A DNA stretch of 64,000 nt from Marinomonas sargassi (GTDB lineage: Bacteria > Pseudomonadota > Gammaproteobacteria > Pseudomonadales > Marinomonadaceae). A program made the position numbers and the translations under genes. How positions within the stretch are numbered: the stretch's first letter is position 1; the number at the start of each line of letters is the position of its first letter. Below the pieces are notes generated by a model, which worked only from the letters and a program-made list of their open reading frames with translations, was not told the origin of the DNA and searched no databases. The DNA lies in contig NZ_JAOVZB010000004.1 in NCBI RefSeq assembly GCF_025716875.1, forward strand, positions 310,001-374,000, given 5' to 3'. Below, piece after piece: positions 1-8,758 of this stretch.

Positions 1-109
1 GAAAATGATGAACCAAATTGAAGCTGATAAATCAGGCACAATTGGCGCAATCTTAGTAGAAGATGGCGAGCCAGTTGAATTTGATCAACCACTTGTAACT
101 ATCGTTTAA
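1..109 (+). CDS. accB: Biotin carboxyl carrier protein of acetyl-CoA carboxylase, C-terminal end (partial)
   Basis: Only the end of the biotinyl domain lies in the window. The first full codon, AAA at 2-4, is the lysine expected to carry biotin: it is followed by [11 protein letters not shown], which in E. coli AccB directly follows the biotinylated Lys of the AMKM motif. The protein ends QPLVTIV and stops at 107-109. It carries carboxybiotin between AccC and the carboxyltransferase in the first step of fatty acid synthesis. accC follows after 20 bases, the usual accBC operon. The 5' part lies before base 1. Confidence 0.93.
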   Translation, partial: KMMNQIEADKSGTIGAILVEDGEPVEFDQPLVTIV

Positions 110-129
110 TTTAAACAAGAGGTTTTATC

Positions 130-1470
130 ATGCTCGATAAAGTATTGATTGCTAACCGAGGCGAGATCGCGCTACGTATTTTACGTGCGTGTAAAGAACT
201 TGGTATCAAAACCGTTGCTGTCCACTCCAAAATTGACCGCGACCTATTGCACGTTCGCCTTGCAGATGAATCTATCTGTATTGGCCCCAATCCATCAGCA
301 CAAAGTTATTTGAACATTCCTGCAATTATTAGTGCTGCAGAATTAACAGATACTTCAGCTATTCACCCAGGCTATGGCTTCCTTGCAGAAAATGCAGATT
401 TTGCTGAGCAAGTAGAAAACTCTGGATTTGCTTTCATTGGCCCTAAAGCTGAGACAATCCGTCTTATGGGCGATAAAGTATCTGCCATTAAAGCCATGAA
501 AGAAGCTGGCGTTCCGACAGTACCAGGCTCAAATGGCCCTGTTCCTACAGACCCAGACGAGTGTTTACGTGTTGCCCGTGAAATCGGCTTCCCTGTTATT
601 GTTAAAGCTGCCGCTGGTGGTGGTGGACGTGGTATGCGTGTTGTTCACAACGAAAGCAGCCTATTAAAGTCTATTAGCATCACTCAATCTGAAGCAGGCT
701 CTTACTTTGGTGACAGCACGGTTTACATGGAAAAATTCCTACAAAACCCACGTCACGTTGAAGTTCAAGTACTTGCCGATGGCCAAGGTAATGCTGTTCA
801 CCTTTATGATCGCGACTGCTCTTTGCAACGCCGCCATCAAAAAGTTCTAGAAGAAGCTCCTGCCCCTATGCTTGATGAGACATCTCGCCAAGCGTGTTTA
901 CAAGCTTGTGTTGATGCCTGTATCAAGATTAACTACCGCGGTGCAGGTACATTCGAGTTCTTGTATGAAGACGGTGGTTTCTACTTCATTGAAATGAACA
1001 CTCGTGTTCAAGTAGAGCACCCAGTAACTGAAATGGTTACAGGCGTAGACATAGTGAAAGAACAGCTGCGCATTGCAAGTGGTCTACCACTGTCCCTTAA
1101 GCAAGAAGACATCAAGCTTAATGGCCATGCGGTTGAAGCGCGTATTAACGCAGAAGATTCAAAAACCTTCATGCCATGCCCAGGTAAAGTGGAATACTTC
1201 CATGCTCCAGGCGGTATGGGTGTACGTGTCGACTCACACCTATACAGCGGTTACTCTGTTCCACCTACGTATGATTCAATGATTGCAAAAATCATTTGTC
1301 ATGCAGCAGATAGAACAGCGGCTCTTAAACGCCTATCTGGCGCTCTTGATGAAACTTTTATTGATGGCATCAAAACCAATATCGATCTTCAAAAAGATCT
1401 CGCAAATGACGGTAACTTCATTGCTGGTGGCGTAAACATCCATTATCTTGAGAAAAAACTCGGTCTTTAA
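130..1470 (+). CDS. accC: Biotin carboxylase subunit of acetyl-CoA carboxylase
   Basis: ATP-dependent carboxylation of the biotin on AccB, in the cytoplasm. The 446-residue length fits the family (E. coli 449). Visible are the N-terminal [13 protein letters not shown] start, the ATP-grasp glycine-rich loop GGGGRGM at about 163-169, the QKVLEEAP segment near 237-244, and the catalytic [11 protein letters not shown] stretch at 288-298 that contains Arg292. An AGAGG ribosome site lies about 9 bases before the ATG. It is coupled to accB upstream and followed by a strong hairpin at 1481-1516. Confidence 0.98.
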   Translation: MLDKVLIANRGEIALRILRACKELGIKTVAVHSKIDRDLLHVRLADESICIGPNPSAQSYLNIPAIISAAELTDTSAIHPGYGFLAENADFAEQVENSGFAFIGPKAETIRLMGDKVSAIKAMKEAGVPTVPGSNGPVPTDPDECLRVAREIGFPVIVKAAAGGGGRGMRVVHNESSLLKSISITQSEAGSYFGDSTVYMEKFLQNPRHVEVQVLADGQGNAVHLYDRDCSLQRRHQKVLEEAPAPMLDETSRQACLQACVDACIKINYRGAGTFEFLYEDGGFYFIEMNTRVQVEHPVTEMVTGVDIVKEQLRIASGLPLSLKQEDIKLNGHAVEARINAEDSKTFMPCPGKVEYFHAPGGMGVRVDSHLYSGYSVPPTYDSMIAKIICHAADRTAALKRLSGALDETFIDGIKTNIDLQKDLANDGNFIAGGVNIHYLEKKLGL

Positions 1471-1480
1471 CGACTTACAA

Positions 1481-1525
1481 TACCCCCTAATGGAAACAAA
1501 ATTTCATTAGGGGGTATTAATTTCC
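1481..1525 (+). terminator. Intrinsic terminator-like hairpin after accC
   Basis: Arms TACCCCCTAATG(G)AAA and TTTCATTAGGGGGTA pair over 15 base pairs with one bulged G and a short A-rich loop, followed by TTAATTT. It separates accBC from prmA. Confidence 0.75.
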
Positions 1526-1587
1526 TCTCGCCTCTCCCCCCAAGCTTAGTTATCCTATTAGGGTTCTTAACCTATTGGACTCACTTT

Positions 1588-2478
1588 ATGCCTTGGCTTC
1601 AAATTCGTATACACACCACTCCAGACCACGTCCCAGCTTTCGAAGACACCCTACTAGAATGCGGCGCACTCGTTGTGACATTTGAAGACGTTTATGATGA
1701 CCCTGTCTATGAGCCTGATTTAAATACGACCCCTCTATGGCGTAACACCAAGGTAACAGGACTGTTTGAAGCAGATATTGACGTAGATGCCGTGCGTCCT
1801 GTCGTTGAGCATAAAGCGACGTCAATTGGGGAAACGAATATCGATTTGAAAATCGAGATACTAGAAGACAAAGACTGGGAAAGGGAATGGATGGATAGCT
1901 ACCACCCTATTCAATTTGGGGAGCGCTTATGGGTATGCCCTAGCTGGCGAGACGTGCCAGATCCAAATGCAGTCACCCTGATGCTAGACCCTGGATTAGC
2001 TTTTGGTACAGGCACGCACCCAACGACTGCTTTGTGCTTACAATGGTTAGACAGCATAGATTGTGAAAACAAAACACTCATCGACTATGGCTGTGGCTCG
2101 GGTATTTTAGGCATTGCTGGCTTATTGCTCGGTGCTAATAACATGATAGGTATAGACATCGATCCACAAGCGATTCAAGCAACCCAAGCCAATGCTGAAC
2201 GCAACAACATAGATTCAAGTCGAATCGAGGTAAAACTCCCACCATACGAGTCAGACCTTCAAGCTGACATAGTGGTTGCGAATATCTTAGCAGGACCTCT
2301 CGCACAACTGGCGCCGACTATTTCCTCATTGGTAAAAGATGGTGGACAGCTGGCCTTGTCGGGGATATTGGCTAATCAGGCAAAAGAAGTTATCCTCGCT
2401 TATCAAGAATGGTTCACGATAGAATCCGTTACTGAGCGAGACGAATGGGTTCGTATCGTCGGCGTCAAAAACGCTTAA
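1588..2478 (+). CDS. prmA: Ribosomal protein L11 methyltransferase
   Basis: Trimethylates lysines and the N terminus of ribosomal protein L11 using S-adenosylmethionine. The 296 residues match the family (E. coli 293). An N-terminal L11-recognition domain (about 1-60) precedes a class I methyltransferase domain with LAFGTGTHPTT (about 137-147), the SAM-binding loop DYGCGSGILG (166-175), the acidic GIDIDPQA end of strand 2, and the catalytic-loop VVANILAGPL. It sits between accC and the zinc-ribbon gene, the same place as in Pseudomonas. Confidence 0.97.
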   Translation: MPWLQIRIHTTPDHVPAFEDTLLECGALVVTFEDVYDDPVYEPDLNTTPLWRNTKVTGLFEADIDVDAVRPVVEHKATSIGETNIDLKIEILEDKDWEREWMDSYHPIQFGERLWVCPSWRDVPDPNAVTLMLDPGLAFGTGTHPTTALCLQWLDSIDCENKTLIDYGCGSGILGIAGLLLGANNMIGIDIDPQAIQATQANAERNNIDSSRIEVKLPPYESDLQADIVVANILAGPLAQLAPTISSLVKDGGQLALSGILANQAKEVILAYQEWFTIESVTERDEWVRIVGVKNA

Positions 2479-2524
2479 TAACTGAGATCAACAGGTCTGC
2501 TTTACTTAAGGAAATACCTCCCCT

Positions 2525-3850
2525 ATGGCCAATAGCTTAATCACACGTTGCCCAAAATGTTCCACTGCATTTCGTGTTACAGATGACGTACTAGCCATGG
2601 CAAAAGGTAAAGTAAGGTGTGGGCAGTGCTTTCACATATTCGATACAGCTAAAGTAGCCAATCAAGTACCTCAACCAACGAAGGCCACACCTACTAAAGC
2701 AGAGCCTGCTACTGCCGTAAAAGCAAAAGAGAACCTTGTAACGGCAGCTCCTGCTGAAGAGCCAAGAAAAAGTGCCTCTTTAGATGAGGATCACAACAAG
2801 AAAACACCCATTGAACAAGCAACAATAGAGTCAGACTTAACCGCTGATGATGAAATCATCAACCCTGACTGGCTGCAAACCTTGTTTGATGACGAAGATC
2901 TTCAACCTCCCGAAGACCCTCTTTCACCTAAAGACAGTCTGACACCTAAACCTATAAATGACGTCAAAAGTAACACAGAGAAAAACAGCCAGAAAAAAGC
3001 AGATGAACGCTCCCAAGACGACTTAGCCCCTTGGGAATTAGAACTTGCAGAAGTGGAAGCTGCTCTTCAAAAGGCACGTAATACCTCTAAGAGCACGCCC
3101 AAACCAAAGGCGAGTAAAGCGACTGAAAAGCCTGCTATTCAAAAACCCAAAGCACCACAAGCAAAGTCTCAACCTCAAGGCAGCGAGCCTGCCCAAGAAC
3201 CAGACTACATGGTTGCTTTGCATTCTCTTGCACAAACAGCTTCGGCACAAGCACGCCCTTCGGATATAAAAAGTCAGCACAGCATCTTAGAGCAGCTGTC
3301 CGCCCAAGAAAGCTTAGCCCCTCTCTTTGAAGAAAACGAGCCAAAGTCGCACACCAAGAAATCACGAACTTGGTTATGGTTTATGGGCTTTATTTTGGGA
3401 GCTGCCATATTAGTGGGGCAAGTTGCGACCCATTATTTTGATGCTGGAAGTCGCTCTCCCAGCTTACGACCATTCTATCAAATGGCCTGTTCCTATTTGG
3501 ATTGCGCTCTACCCGGCTTTGAAGACATTACTGGAATATCGATTCAGCATGTGCGAATTCAAAGTCACCCGAGCATTCCTGATACGCTTTTAGTCAACGC
3601 CATCATGACCAACACCAGCAGTTTCTCACAACCTATGCCTAAAATTGCGCTAGAGTTTTTTGACTTAAACGGTGCCCCTGTTGCTGCTCGGCTTTTTGCC
3701 CCCAGAGACTATCTTCACAAGGACTTTCTCGACATTACCTATATGCCATCAAACACACCTATTCACTTGGTTATCCCTATTAAAGACCCGGGGGCCACAG
3801 CGGTTACTCATCAACTAAACGCCTTTTCTGCAGACACTCGATCTTATTAG
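2525..3850 (+). CDS. Zinc-ribbon, single-pass membrane protein with DUF3426 domain
   Basis: The N terminus has an MJ0042-type zinc ribbon with CPKC at 9-12 and CGQC at 32-35. A long low-complexity region rich in Lys, Pro, Ala and Glu (about 50-260) follows, then one transmembrane helix near 281-300 and a C-terminal extracytoplasmic DUF3426 region of about 130 residues. Function is unknown. Homologues occupy this place between prmA and dusB in many gammaproteobacteria, so the position may be ancestral. The linker is probably disordered. Confidence 0.88.
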   Translation: MANSLITRCPKCSTAFRVTDDVLAMAKGKVRCGQCFHIFDTAKVANQVPQPTKATPTKAEPATAVKAKENLVTAAPAEEPRKSASLDEDHNKKTPIEQATIESDLTADDEIINPDWLQTLFDDEDLQPPEDPLSPKDSLTPKPINDVKSNTEKNSQKKADERSQDDLAPWELELAEVEAALQKARNTSKSTPKPKASKATEKPAIQKPKAPQAKSQPQGSEPAQEPDYMVALHSLAQTASAQARPSDIKSQHSILEQLSAQESLAPLFEENEPKSHTKKSRTWLWFMGFILGAAILVGQVATHYFDAGSRSPSLRPFYQMACSYLDCALPGFEDITGISIQHVRIQSHPSIPDTLLVNAIMTNTSSFSQPMPKIALEFFDLNGAPVAARLFAPRDYLHKDFLDITYMPSNTPIHLVIPIKDPGATAVTHQLNAFSADTRSY

Positions 3851-4002
3851 TGCCTCATTTTCTAAATGGTTTCATAAAAAGGTTAAAAAACAGTCAATTT
3901 TTAATCTGTCAAGACTTCAAAAACATCAATTGCCTAGGTATTATTCACGCCCGCTAACTTAGTTGGCGCTCTTTAATATTTCATCCAGTATTCAGGAACA
4001 TC

Positions 4003-4971
4003 ATGGCATTTGCTATTGGTCCATATCATGTAGAGAAGCCGGTCATTCTTGCACCTATGGCAGGTGTAACAGATTTACCCTTCCGACGTCTTTGTCATGA
4101 TCAAGGGGCTGGTTTAGTGGTTTCCGAAATGGTTACTTCCGATGTTCGACTTTGGAACTCCAGCAAAAGTCGCCATCGTTTAATTCATGATGACGAAGTT
4201 TCCCCAAGATCAGTGCAAATCGCAGGAGGCGACCCTGTCATGATGGCCGAAGCAGCTCAGCAGAATGTTGAGTTAGGCGCGCAGATCATTGACATTAATA
4301 TGGGGTGCCCTGCCAAGAAAGTCTGTAATAAGGCCGCTGGATCCGCCTTATTAAAGGATGAAAGTTTGGTACGAGAAATACTGGAATCTGTTGTAAATAG
4401 TGTATCGGTTCCTGTCACTCTAAAGATTCGCACAGGCTGGAGTCTGGATCAAAAAAACGGCATTAGCATTGCTAAAATGGCAGAAGATATTGGTATCCAA
4501 GCCTTAGCTGTTCATGGACGTACGCGTGAATGCAAGTTTAAAGGCCAAGTCGAGTACGACACAATCGCTGAAATTAAACAGCAACTGTCCATACCCGTTT
4601 TTGCCAATGGTGATATTAACGACCCAATCAAGGCGAAGTATGTAAAAGACTACACCAATGCTGATGCCATTATGGTTGGACGGGCCGCCCAAGGAAGACC
4701 GTGGATATTTCGCGAAATAAATCATTATTTACACACCAACGAGCTGCTTAACTCACCTTCTCTAGAAGAAGTAAAGCAGCTTGTGATGAAACACGTTGTC
4801 AGACTACATGAGTTTTATGGCGACTATTTGGGTGTTCGAATTGCCCGTAAACATGTTGGTTGGTATCTACAGACGCTTGAGGACAAGTCACAATTTCGTG
4901 CTGTTTTTAATCGTATTGACAACCCGCAAGAGCAATTAGACAAACTAGAAGCATTTTTTACTGCTGAATAA
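4003..4971 (+). CDS. dusB: tRNA-dihydrouridine synthase B
   Basis: Flavin-dependent reduction of uridine to dihydrouridine in tRNA. The TIM-barrel start has VILAPMAGVTDLPFR (about 14-28). The active-site motif NMGCPAKK places catalytic Cys102, close to Cys100 of E. coli DusB, and MVGRAAQGRPW is the FMN-phosphate binding strand. Length 322 is typical. AGGA lies 5 bases before the ATG. fis starts 72 bases downstream; dusB-fis is a classic gammaproteobacterial operon in which the fis transcript often begins before dusB. Confidence 0.97.
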   Translation: MAFAIGPYHVEKPVILAPMAGVTDLPFRRLCHDQGAGLVVSEMVTSDVRLWNSSKSRHRLIHDDEVSPRSVQIAGGDPVMMAEAAQQNVELGAQIIDINMGCPAKKVCNKAAGSALLKDESLVREILESVVNSVSVPVTLKIRTGWSLDQKNGISIAKMAEDIGIQALAVHGRTRECKFKGQVEYDTIAEIKQQLSIPVFANGDINDPIKAKYVKDYTNADAIMVGRAAQGRPWIFREINHYLHTNELLNSPSLEEVKQLVMKHVVRLHEFYGDYLGVRIARKHVGWYLQTLEDKSQFRAVFNRIDNPQEQLDKLEAFFTAE

Positions 4972-5043
4972 ATTTATGACTTAATGTATGAGACTGCTTA
5001 TACATTAAACAATGGTTAATTTAATATAATAGAAGGTTACTCT

Positions 5044-5322
5044 GTGTTAGAACAAACTCAAGCATATACATTCAAAACCGCTTCTTCTGAGCAATCACAA
5101 ACACTACGCGATAATGTTGAAAAAGCCCTACACAACTATTTTTCTCATCTCGATGGGCAACCAGTAACAGATCTATATCAGCTTGTTTTAGCAGAAGTAG
5201 AAGCACCCTTGCTAGAATCTGTAATGAGCTACACCAAAGACAATCAAACTAAAGCATCGACCCTACTAGGCTTAAACCGAGGCACACTTCGTAAGAAGCT
5301 AAAACAGTACGGCATGCTATAA
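5044..5322 (+). CDS. fis: DNA-binding protein Fis
   Basis: Nucleoid-associated factor that bends DNA and tunes rRNA transcription, recombination and growth-phase responses. It has 92 residues against 98 in E. coli. The N-terminal beta-hairpin arm region is followed by the dimer core ([19 protein letters not shown]) and the C-terminal helix-turn-helix ending [15 protein letters not shown], nearly identical to E. coli. The start is GTG, chosen because AGAAGG lies 7 bases before it and no in-frame ATG exists near. It is last in the dusB-fis operon and followed by a terminator. Confidence 0.97.
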   Translation: MLEQTQAYTFKTASSEQSQTLRDNVEKALHNYFSHLDGQPVTDLYQLVLAEVEAPLLESVMSYTKDNQTKASTLLGLNRGTLRKKLKQYGML

Positions 5323-5333
5323 GAATCACTGAT

Positions 5334-5360
5334 AAAGGGCGTTTTCGCCCTTTTTCATTT
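5334..5360 (+). terminator. Rho-independent terminator after fis
   Basis: AAAGGGCG and CGCCCTTT form a perfect stem with a TTTT loop, followed by a TTTTTC run. It lies 11 bases after the fis stop and ends the dusB-fis unit before purH. Confidence 0.92.
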
Positions 5361-5393
5361 TATTTCCCCTTGTTTAATCCTATTGCGAGAACC

Positions 5394-6974
5394 ATGATGG
5401 CAAATCAAAAAACAGTTACTCCAATCAAACGAGCTTTAATCAGCGTTTCTGACAAATCAGGCATTGTCGAATTCGCAAGAGAATTAACGGCTCAAGGCGT
5501 TGAAATTCTATCTACTGGTGGTACTTACAAGCTGTTGCTTGAAAATAAAGTCCCTGCGACAGAAGTATCAGACTACACAGGCTTCCCTGAAATGATGGAC
5601 GGCCGAGTAAAAACGCTTCACCCTAAAGTACATGGCGGCATTCTAGGTCGTCGTGATATTGATGGGGCTATCATGAAAGAGCACGGCATCGACGAAATTG
5701 ATATGGTTGTTGTTAACCTATACCCATTTGAAGCCACTATCGCTCGACCTGATTGCGATTTACCAATGGCGATAGAGAACATCGATATTGGTGGACCAAC
5801 TATGGTTCGTTCTGCGGCAAAAAACCACAAAGACGTTGCTATCGTAGTTTCCCCTGCTAGCTATGAAGGCATTCTTGCTTCATTAAAAGCAGAAGGCGGA
5901 TTAACTCTCGACCAACGCTTTGATTTAGCGGTTCAAGCTTTCGAACACACTTCCCATTATGATGGCGCTATCGCTAACTTCCTAGGCAAAAAAGTAGAAG
6001 GTGGTAGCGAAGACTTCCCTCGCACTTTCAACTTGCAATTCGATAAGCAAGAAGAAATGCGTTACGGCGAAAATCCTCACCAAAAAGCGGCTTTCTATGT
6101 TGAAAGCAATCCGCAAGAAGCTTCTATTAGCACAGCGAAACAACTACAAGGTAAAGCCTTATCTTATAACAACATTGCTGATACTGACGCCGCTCTTGAG
6201 TGTGTAAAAAGTTTCGATAAGCCAGCCTGTGTTATTGTTAAACACGCTAACCCATGTGGTGTTGCTACGGCAGATTCTCAACTAGAAGCTTATGATCTCG
6301 CTTTCCAAACGGATCCAACGTCTGCATTTGGTGGCATCATTGCTTTCAACCAAGAGTTAGATGCAGCGACAGCGAAAGCCATTGTTGAGCGTCAATTCGT
6401 TGAAGTGATTATCGCACCAAGTGTTAGCAAAGAAGCCGTTGAAGTGGTTTCAGCAAAACAAAATGTACGCTTACTTGAATGTGGCCAATGGTCTACAGAA
6501 AAGCCTGCCGCGTTGGATTACAAGCGTGTTAATGGCGGATTATTAGTTCAAGACCGTGATGACGGTGCCATTACATTAGCAGACCTAAAAGTAGTCTCTA
6601 AACGCCAACCTAGTGAAGAAGAGTTGAAAGACTTGTTATTCGCTTGGAAAGTAGCAAAATTTGTTAAATCAAACGCTATTGTTTACGCCAAAGCAGCGCA
6701 GACTATCGGTGTCGGTGCAGGCCAAATGAGCCGTGTATACAGCGCGAAAATCGCTGGCATTAAAGCCGCTGACGAAAACCTAGAAGTCGTTGGTTCAGTT
6801 ATGGCCTCTGATGCTTTCTTCCCATTCCGTGACGGCATTGATGCCGCCGCTCAAGCTGGCATCACTGCGGTTATTCAACCGGGTGGTTCAATGCGTGATG
6901 AAGAAGTTATCGCTGCAGCAGACGAAGCTGGAATGGCAATGGTATTTACTGGCATGCGTCACTTCCGCCACTAA
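5394..6974 (+). CDS. purH: Bifunctional AICAR formyltransferase / IMP cyclohydrolase
   Basis: Last two steps of IMP synthesis: formylation of AICAR with formyl-tetrahydrofolate and ring closure. The N-terminal MGS-like cyclohydrolase domain shows [24 protein letters not shown] and [20 protein letters not shown]; the C-terminal formyltransferase domain carries [25 protein letters not shown] and [12 protein letters not shown], and ends FTGMRHFRH. Two adjacent ATG codons at 5394 and 5397 are the likely starts (526 or 525 residues, E. coli 529); an in-frame TTG at 5370 lies against the fis terminator and is less likely. purD follows. Confidence 0.97.
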   Translation: MMANQKTVTPIKRALISVSDKSGIVEFARELTAQGVEILSTGGTYKLLLENKVPATEVSDYTGFPEMMDGRVKTLHPKVHGGILGRRDIDGAIMKEHGIDEIDMVVVNLYPFEATIARPDCDLPMAIENIDIGGPTMVRSAAKNHKDVAIVVSPASYEGILASLKAEGGLTLDQRFDLAVQAFEHTSHYDGAIANFLGKKVEGGSEDFPRTFNLQFDKQEEMRYGENPHQKAAFYVESNPQEASISTAKQLQGKALSYNNIADTDAALECVKSFDKPACVIVKHANPCGVATADSQLEAYDLAFQTDPTSAFGGIIAFNQELDAATAKAIVERQFVEVIIAPSVSKEAVEVVSAKQNVRLLECGQWSTEKPAALDYKRVNGGLLVQDRDDGAITLADLKVVSKRQPSEEELKDLLFAWKVAKFVKSNAIVYAKAAQTIGVGAGQMSRVYSAKIAGIKAADENLEVVGSVMASDAFFPFRDGIDAAAQAGITAVIQPGGSMRDEEVIAAADEAGMAMVFTGMRHFRH

Positions 6975-7057
6975 GAAAAGCGTTAAGGAGGACAGTTCAT
7001 CCCCCTTAACTAAATTTCTGAATTGGCCTTTAGGCTTTGCGAAAAAGGGTTTATACA

Positions 7058-8344
7058 ATGAAAGTTCTTATTATTGGTAATGGCGGCCGTGAGCATGCAT
7101 TAGCATGGAAAACCGCAGAATCAGATAATGTTGAAAAAGTATTCGTGGCTCCAGGAAATGCGGGTACAGCAACAGAAAACAAAGTAGAAAACGTTAATAT
7201 CGGTGTCACTGATGTTGCTGATCTCGTTGCGTTTGCAAAAAGCGAAAGCATCGACCTTACTATTGTAGGTCCAGAAGCACCGCTAGTTATTGGTGTTGTT
7301 GATGCCTTTGAAAAAGAAGGTTTGGCGATTTTCGGCCCAACGGCTGGCGCAGCTCAATTGGAAGGCTCTAAAGCCTTCACTAAAGATTTCCTAGCTCGTC
7401 ACGATATTCCAACAGCAAGCTACGGCAACTTTACTGAAATCGAGCCTGCTGTTGCCTATATCAAACAGCAAGGCGCACCTATTGTTGTTAAAGCCGATGG
7501 CCTAGCGGCTGGTAAAGGCGTTATCTTGGCGCAAACAGAAGCGGAAGCCATTGAAGCAGTCGAAGACATGCTACAAGGCAATGCTTTTGGTGATGCCGGC
7601 AGCCGTGTTGTCATTGAAGAGTTTTTGGTGGGTGAAGAAGCTAGTTTTATCTGCATGGTAGACGGCGAGACCGTTCTGACTATGGCGACTAGCCAAGACC
7701 ACAAAGCACGTGATAACGGTGATAAAGGACCAAATACTGGTGGCATGGGCGCTTACTCCCCTGCACCTGTTGTAACACCTGAAATTCATGACCGCATTAT
7801 GAGCGAAGTCATCATGCCAACCGTAAAAGGCATGAACGCTGAAGGCAATCGCTACCGCGGCTTCTTGTACGCAGGTGTTATGGTTGCTCCTGATGGCACT
7901 CCAAAGGTTCTAGAATATAACTGCCGATTCGGCGATCCTGAAACTCAACCTATCATGATGCGTTTACGTTCTGATTTGGCTCAAATGTGTTTAGCTGCGA
8001 TCAATGGTGAACTTGAGAGTGTGGAAGCGGATTGGGACCCTAGAGCAAGCCTAGGTGTGGTTCTAGCTGCTGGCGGCTACCCTGCAAGCTACCCTAAAGG
8101 CGATGTTATTTCTGGTTTGGATACTAAGCTTCCGGCTCATCAGAAGGTATTCCAAGCAGGTACGGCTTTAGAAGGTGATGATGTAGTTACCAACGGTGGC
8201 CGTGTACTATGTGCCGTTTCTCTTGGTGATACAGTTGCAGAAGCACAAGCTGGCGCCTATGAAGTTGTGGATACACTTTCTTGGGATAAAGTCTATTTCC
8301 GAACAGATATTGGCCATCGCGCAATATCTCGTGAGAAAAGCTAA
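7058..8344 (+). CDS. purD: Phosphoribosylamine-glycine ligase
   Basis: ATP-dependent joining of glycine to phosphoribosylamine, step two of purine synthesis. The start at 7058 gives MKVLIIGNGGREHALAWK, the standard N terminus, and 428 residues (E. coli 429); AAGGG lies 8 bases before it. ATP-grasp features include PIVVKADGLAAGKGVI, the GGMGAYSPAP loop and VLEYNCRFGDPETQ. The purH-purD order is conserved across gammaproteobacteria. A 7-residue in-frame upstream extension exists but lacks family support. Confidence 0.97.
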   Translation: MKVLIIGNGGREHALAWKTAESDNVEKVFVAPGNAGTATENKVENVNIGVTDVADLVAFAKSESIDLTIVGPEAPLVIGVVDAFEKEGLAIFGPTAGAAQLEGSKAFTKDFLARHDIPTASYGNFTEIEPAVAYIKQQGAPIVVKADGLAAGKGVILAQTEAEAIEAVEDMLQGNAFGDAGSRVVIEEFLVGEEASFICMVDGETVLTMATSQDHKARDNGDKGPNTGGMGAYSPAPVVTPEIHDRIMSEVIMPTVKGMNAEGNRYRGFLYAGVMVAPDGTPKVLEYNCRFGDPETQPIMMRLRSDLAQMCLAAINGELESVEADWDPRASLGVVLAAGGYPASYPKGDVISGLDTKLPAHQKVFQAGTALEGDDVVTNGGRVLCAVSLGDTVAEAQAGAYEVVDTLSWDKVYFRTDIGHRAISREKS

Positions 8345-8371
8345 GCCTTAGACTCAAAAAGTACGCTTTAC

Positions 8372-8408
8372 AAAAAAGGCCTTCCGATCGCTCGAAAGGC
8401 CTTTTTTA
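8372..8408 (+). terminator. Bidirectional terminator between purD and a convergent small gene
   Basis: A-rich tract then AAGGCCTT, an 11-base loop, and AAAGGCCTTTTTT. The stem has T runs read from either strand, so it can serve purD on the plus strand and the minus-strand gene ending at 8432. Confidence 0.88.
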
Positions 8409-8431
8409 ATCACTCAGAGTTGCTTTAACCA

Positions 8432-8695
8432 CTAGTCACCACTCTTTTCTTTTAGCGACGCTTCTTTTTTATTAAGCCAAGCTTTAAATACACGACCGAC
8501 TTCTAAACACAACAGACCAAATACAACGCCTGCCATCCAGTCAAAAGCAAGCACAAAGCCTAATGTTGCCAGCATTCCATAGCCATATATGAAATTAGTT
8601 CTAGAGTTTGGAGCCTCTCTTCTTGTCCACCATGTGACAGCCAATAGCAATAAACTAAACCAAATATAATGTTCGACTAAAATTGGATATAGCAT
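8432..8695 (-). CDS. Small hydrophobic membrane protein of unknown function
   Basis: An 87-residue protein that I do not recognise. It shows two or three probable membrane helices (about 8-20, 37-54 and 53-70), a basic RREAPNSR loop after the first helix, and a charged Lys/Glu-rich C-terminal tail. It starts at an ATG only 63 bases from the divergent sensor gene at 8759, so the two could share a promoter region, and it converges on purD through a bidirectional terminator. Function cannot be inferred. Confidence 0.65.
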   Translation of the reverse strand: MLYPILVEHYIWFSLLLLAVTWWTRREAPNSRTNFIYGYGMLATLGFVLAFDWMAGVVFGLLCLEVGRVFKAWLNKKEASLKEKSGD

Positions 8696-8758
8696 TCAAT
8701 CCCCTATCTAGTTAATAATGACAGCCTACTTTGTATTTCGTTAGCTGAGGCGACCAAT

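Noticed and set aside
1073-1282. Alternative-frame reading frames inside accC, purH, the TRAP permease, FDH and rnr
   Set aside because: They lie inside clearly conserved genes, lack ribosome sites and have no recognisable domains.
5370-5393. TTG-initiated N-terminal extension of purH
   Set aside because: It begins close to the fis terminator without a ribosome site; the family start fits ATG 5394 or 5397.
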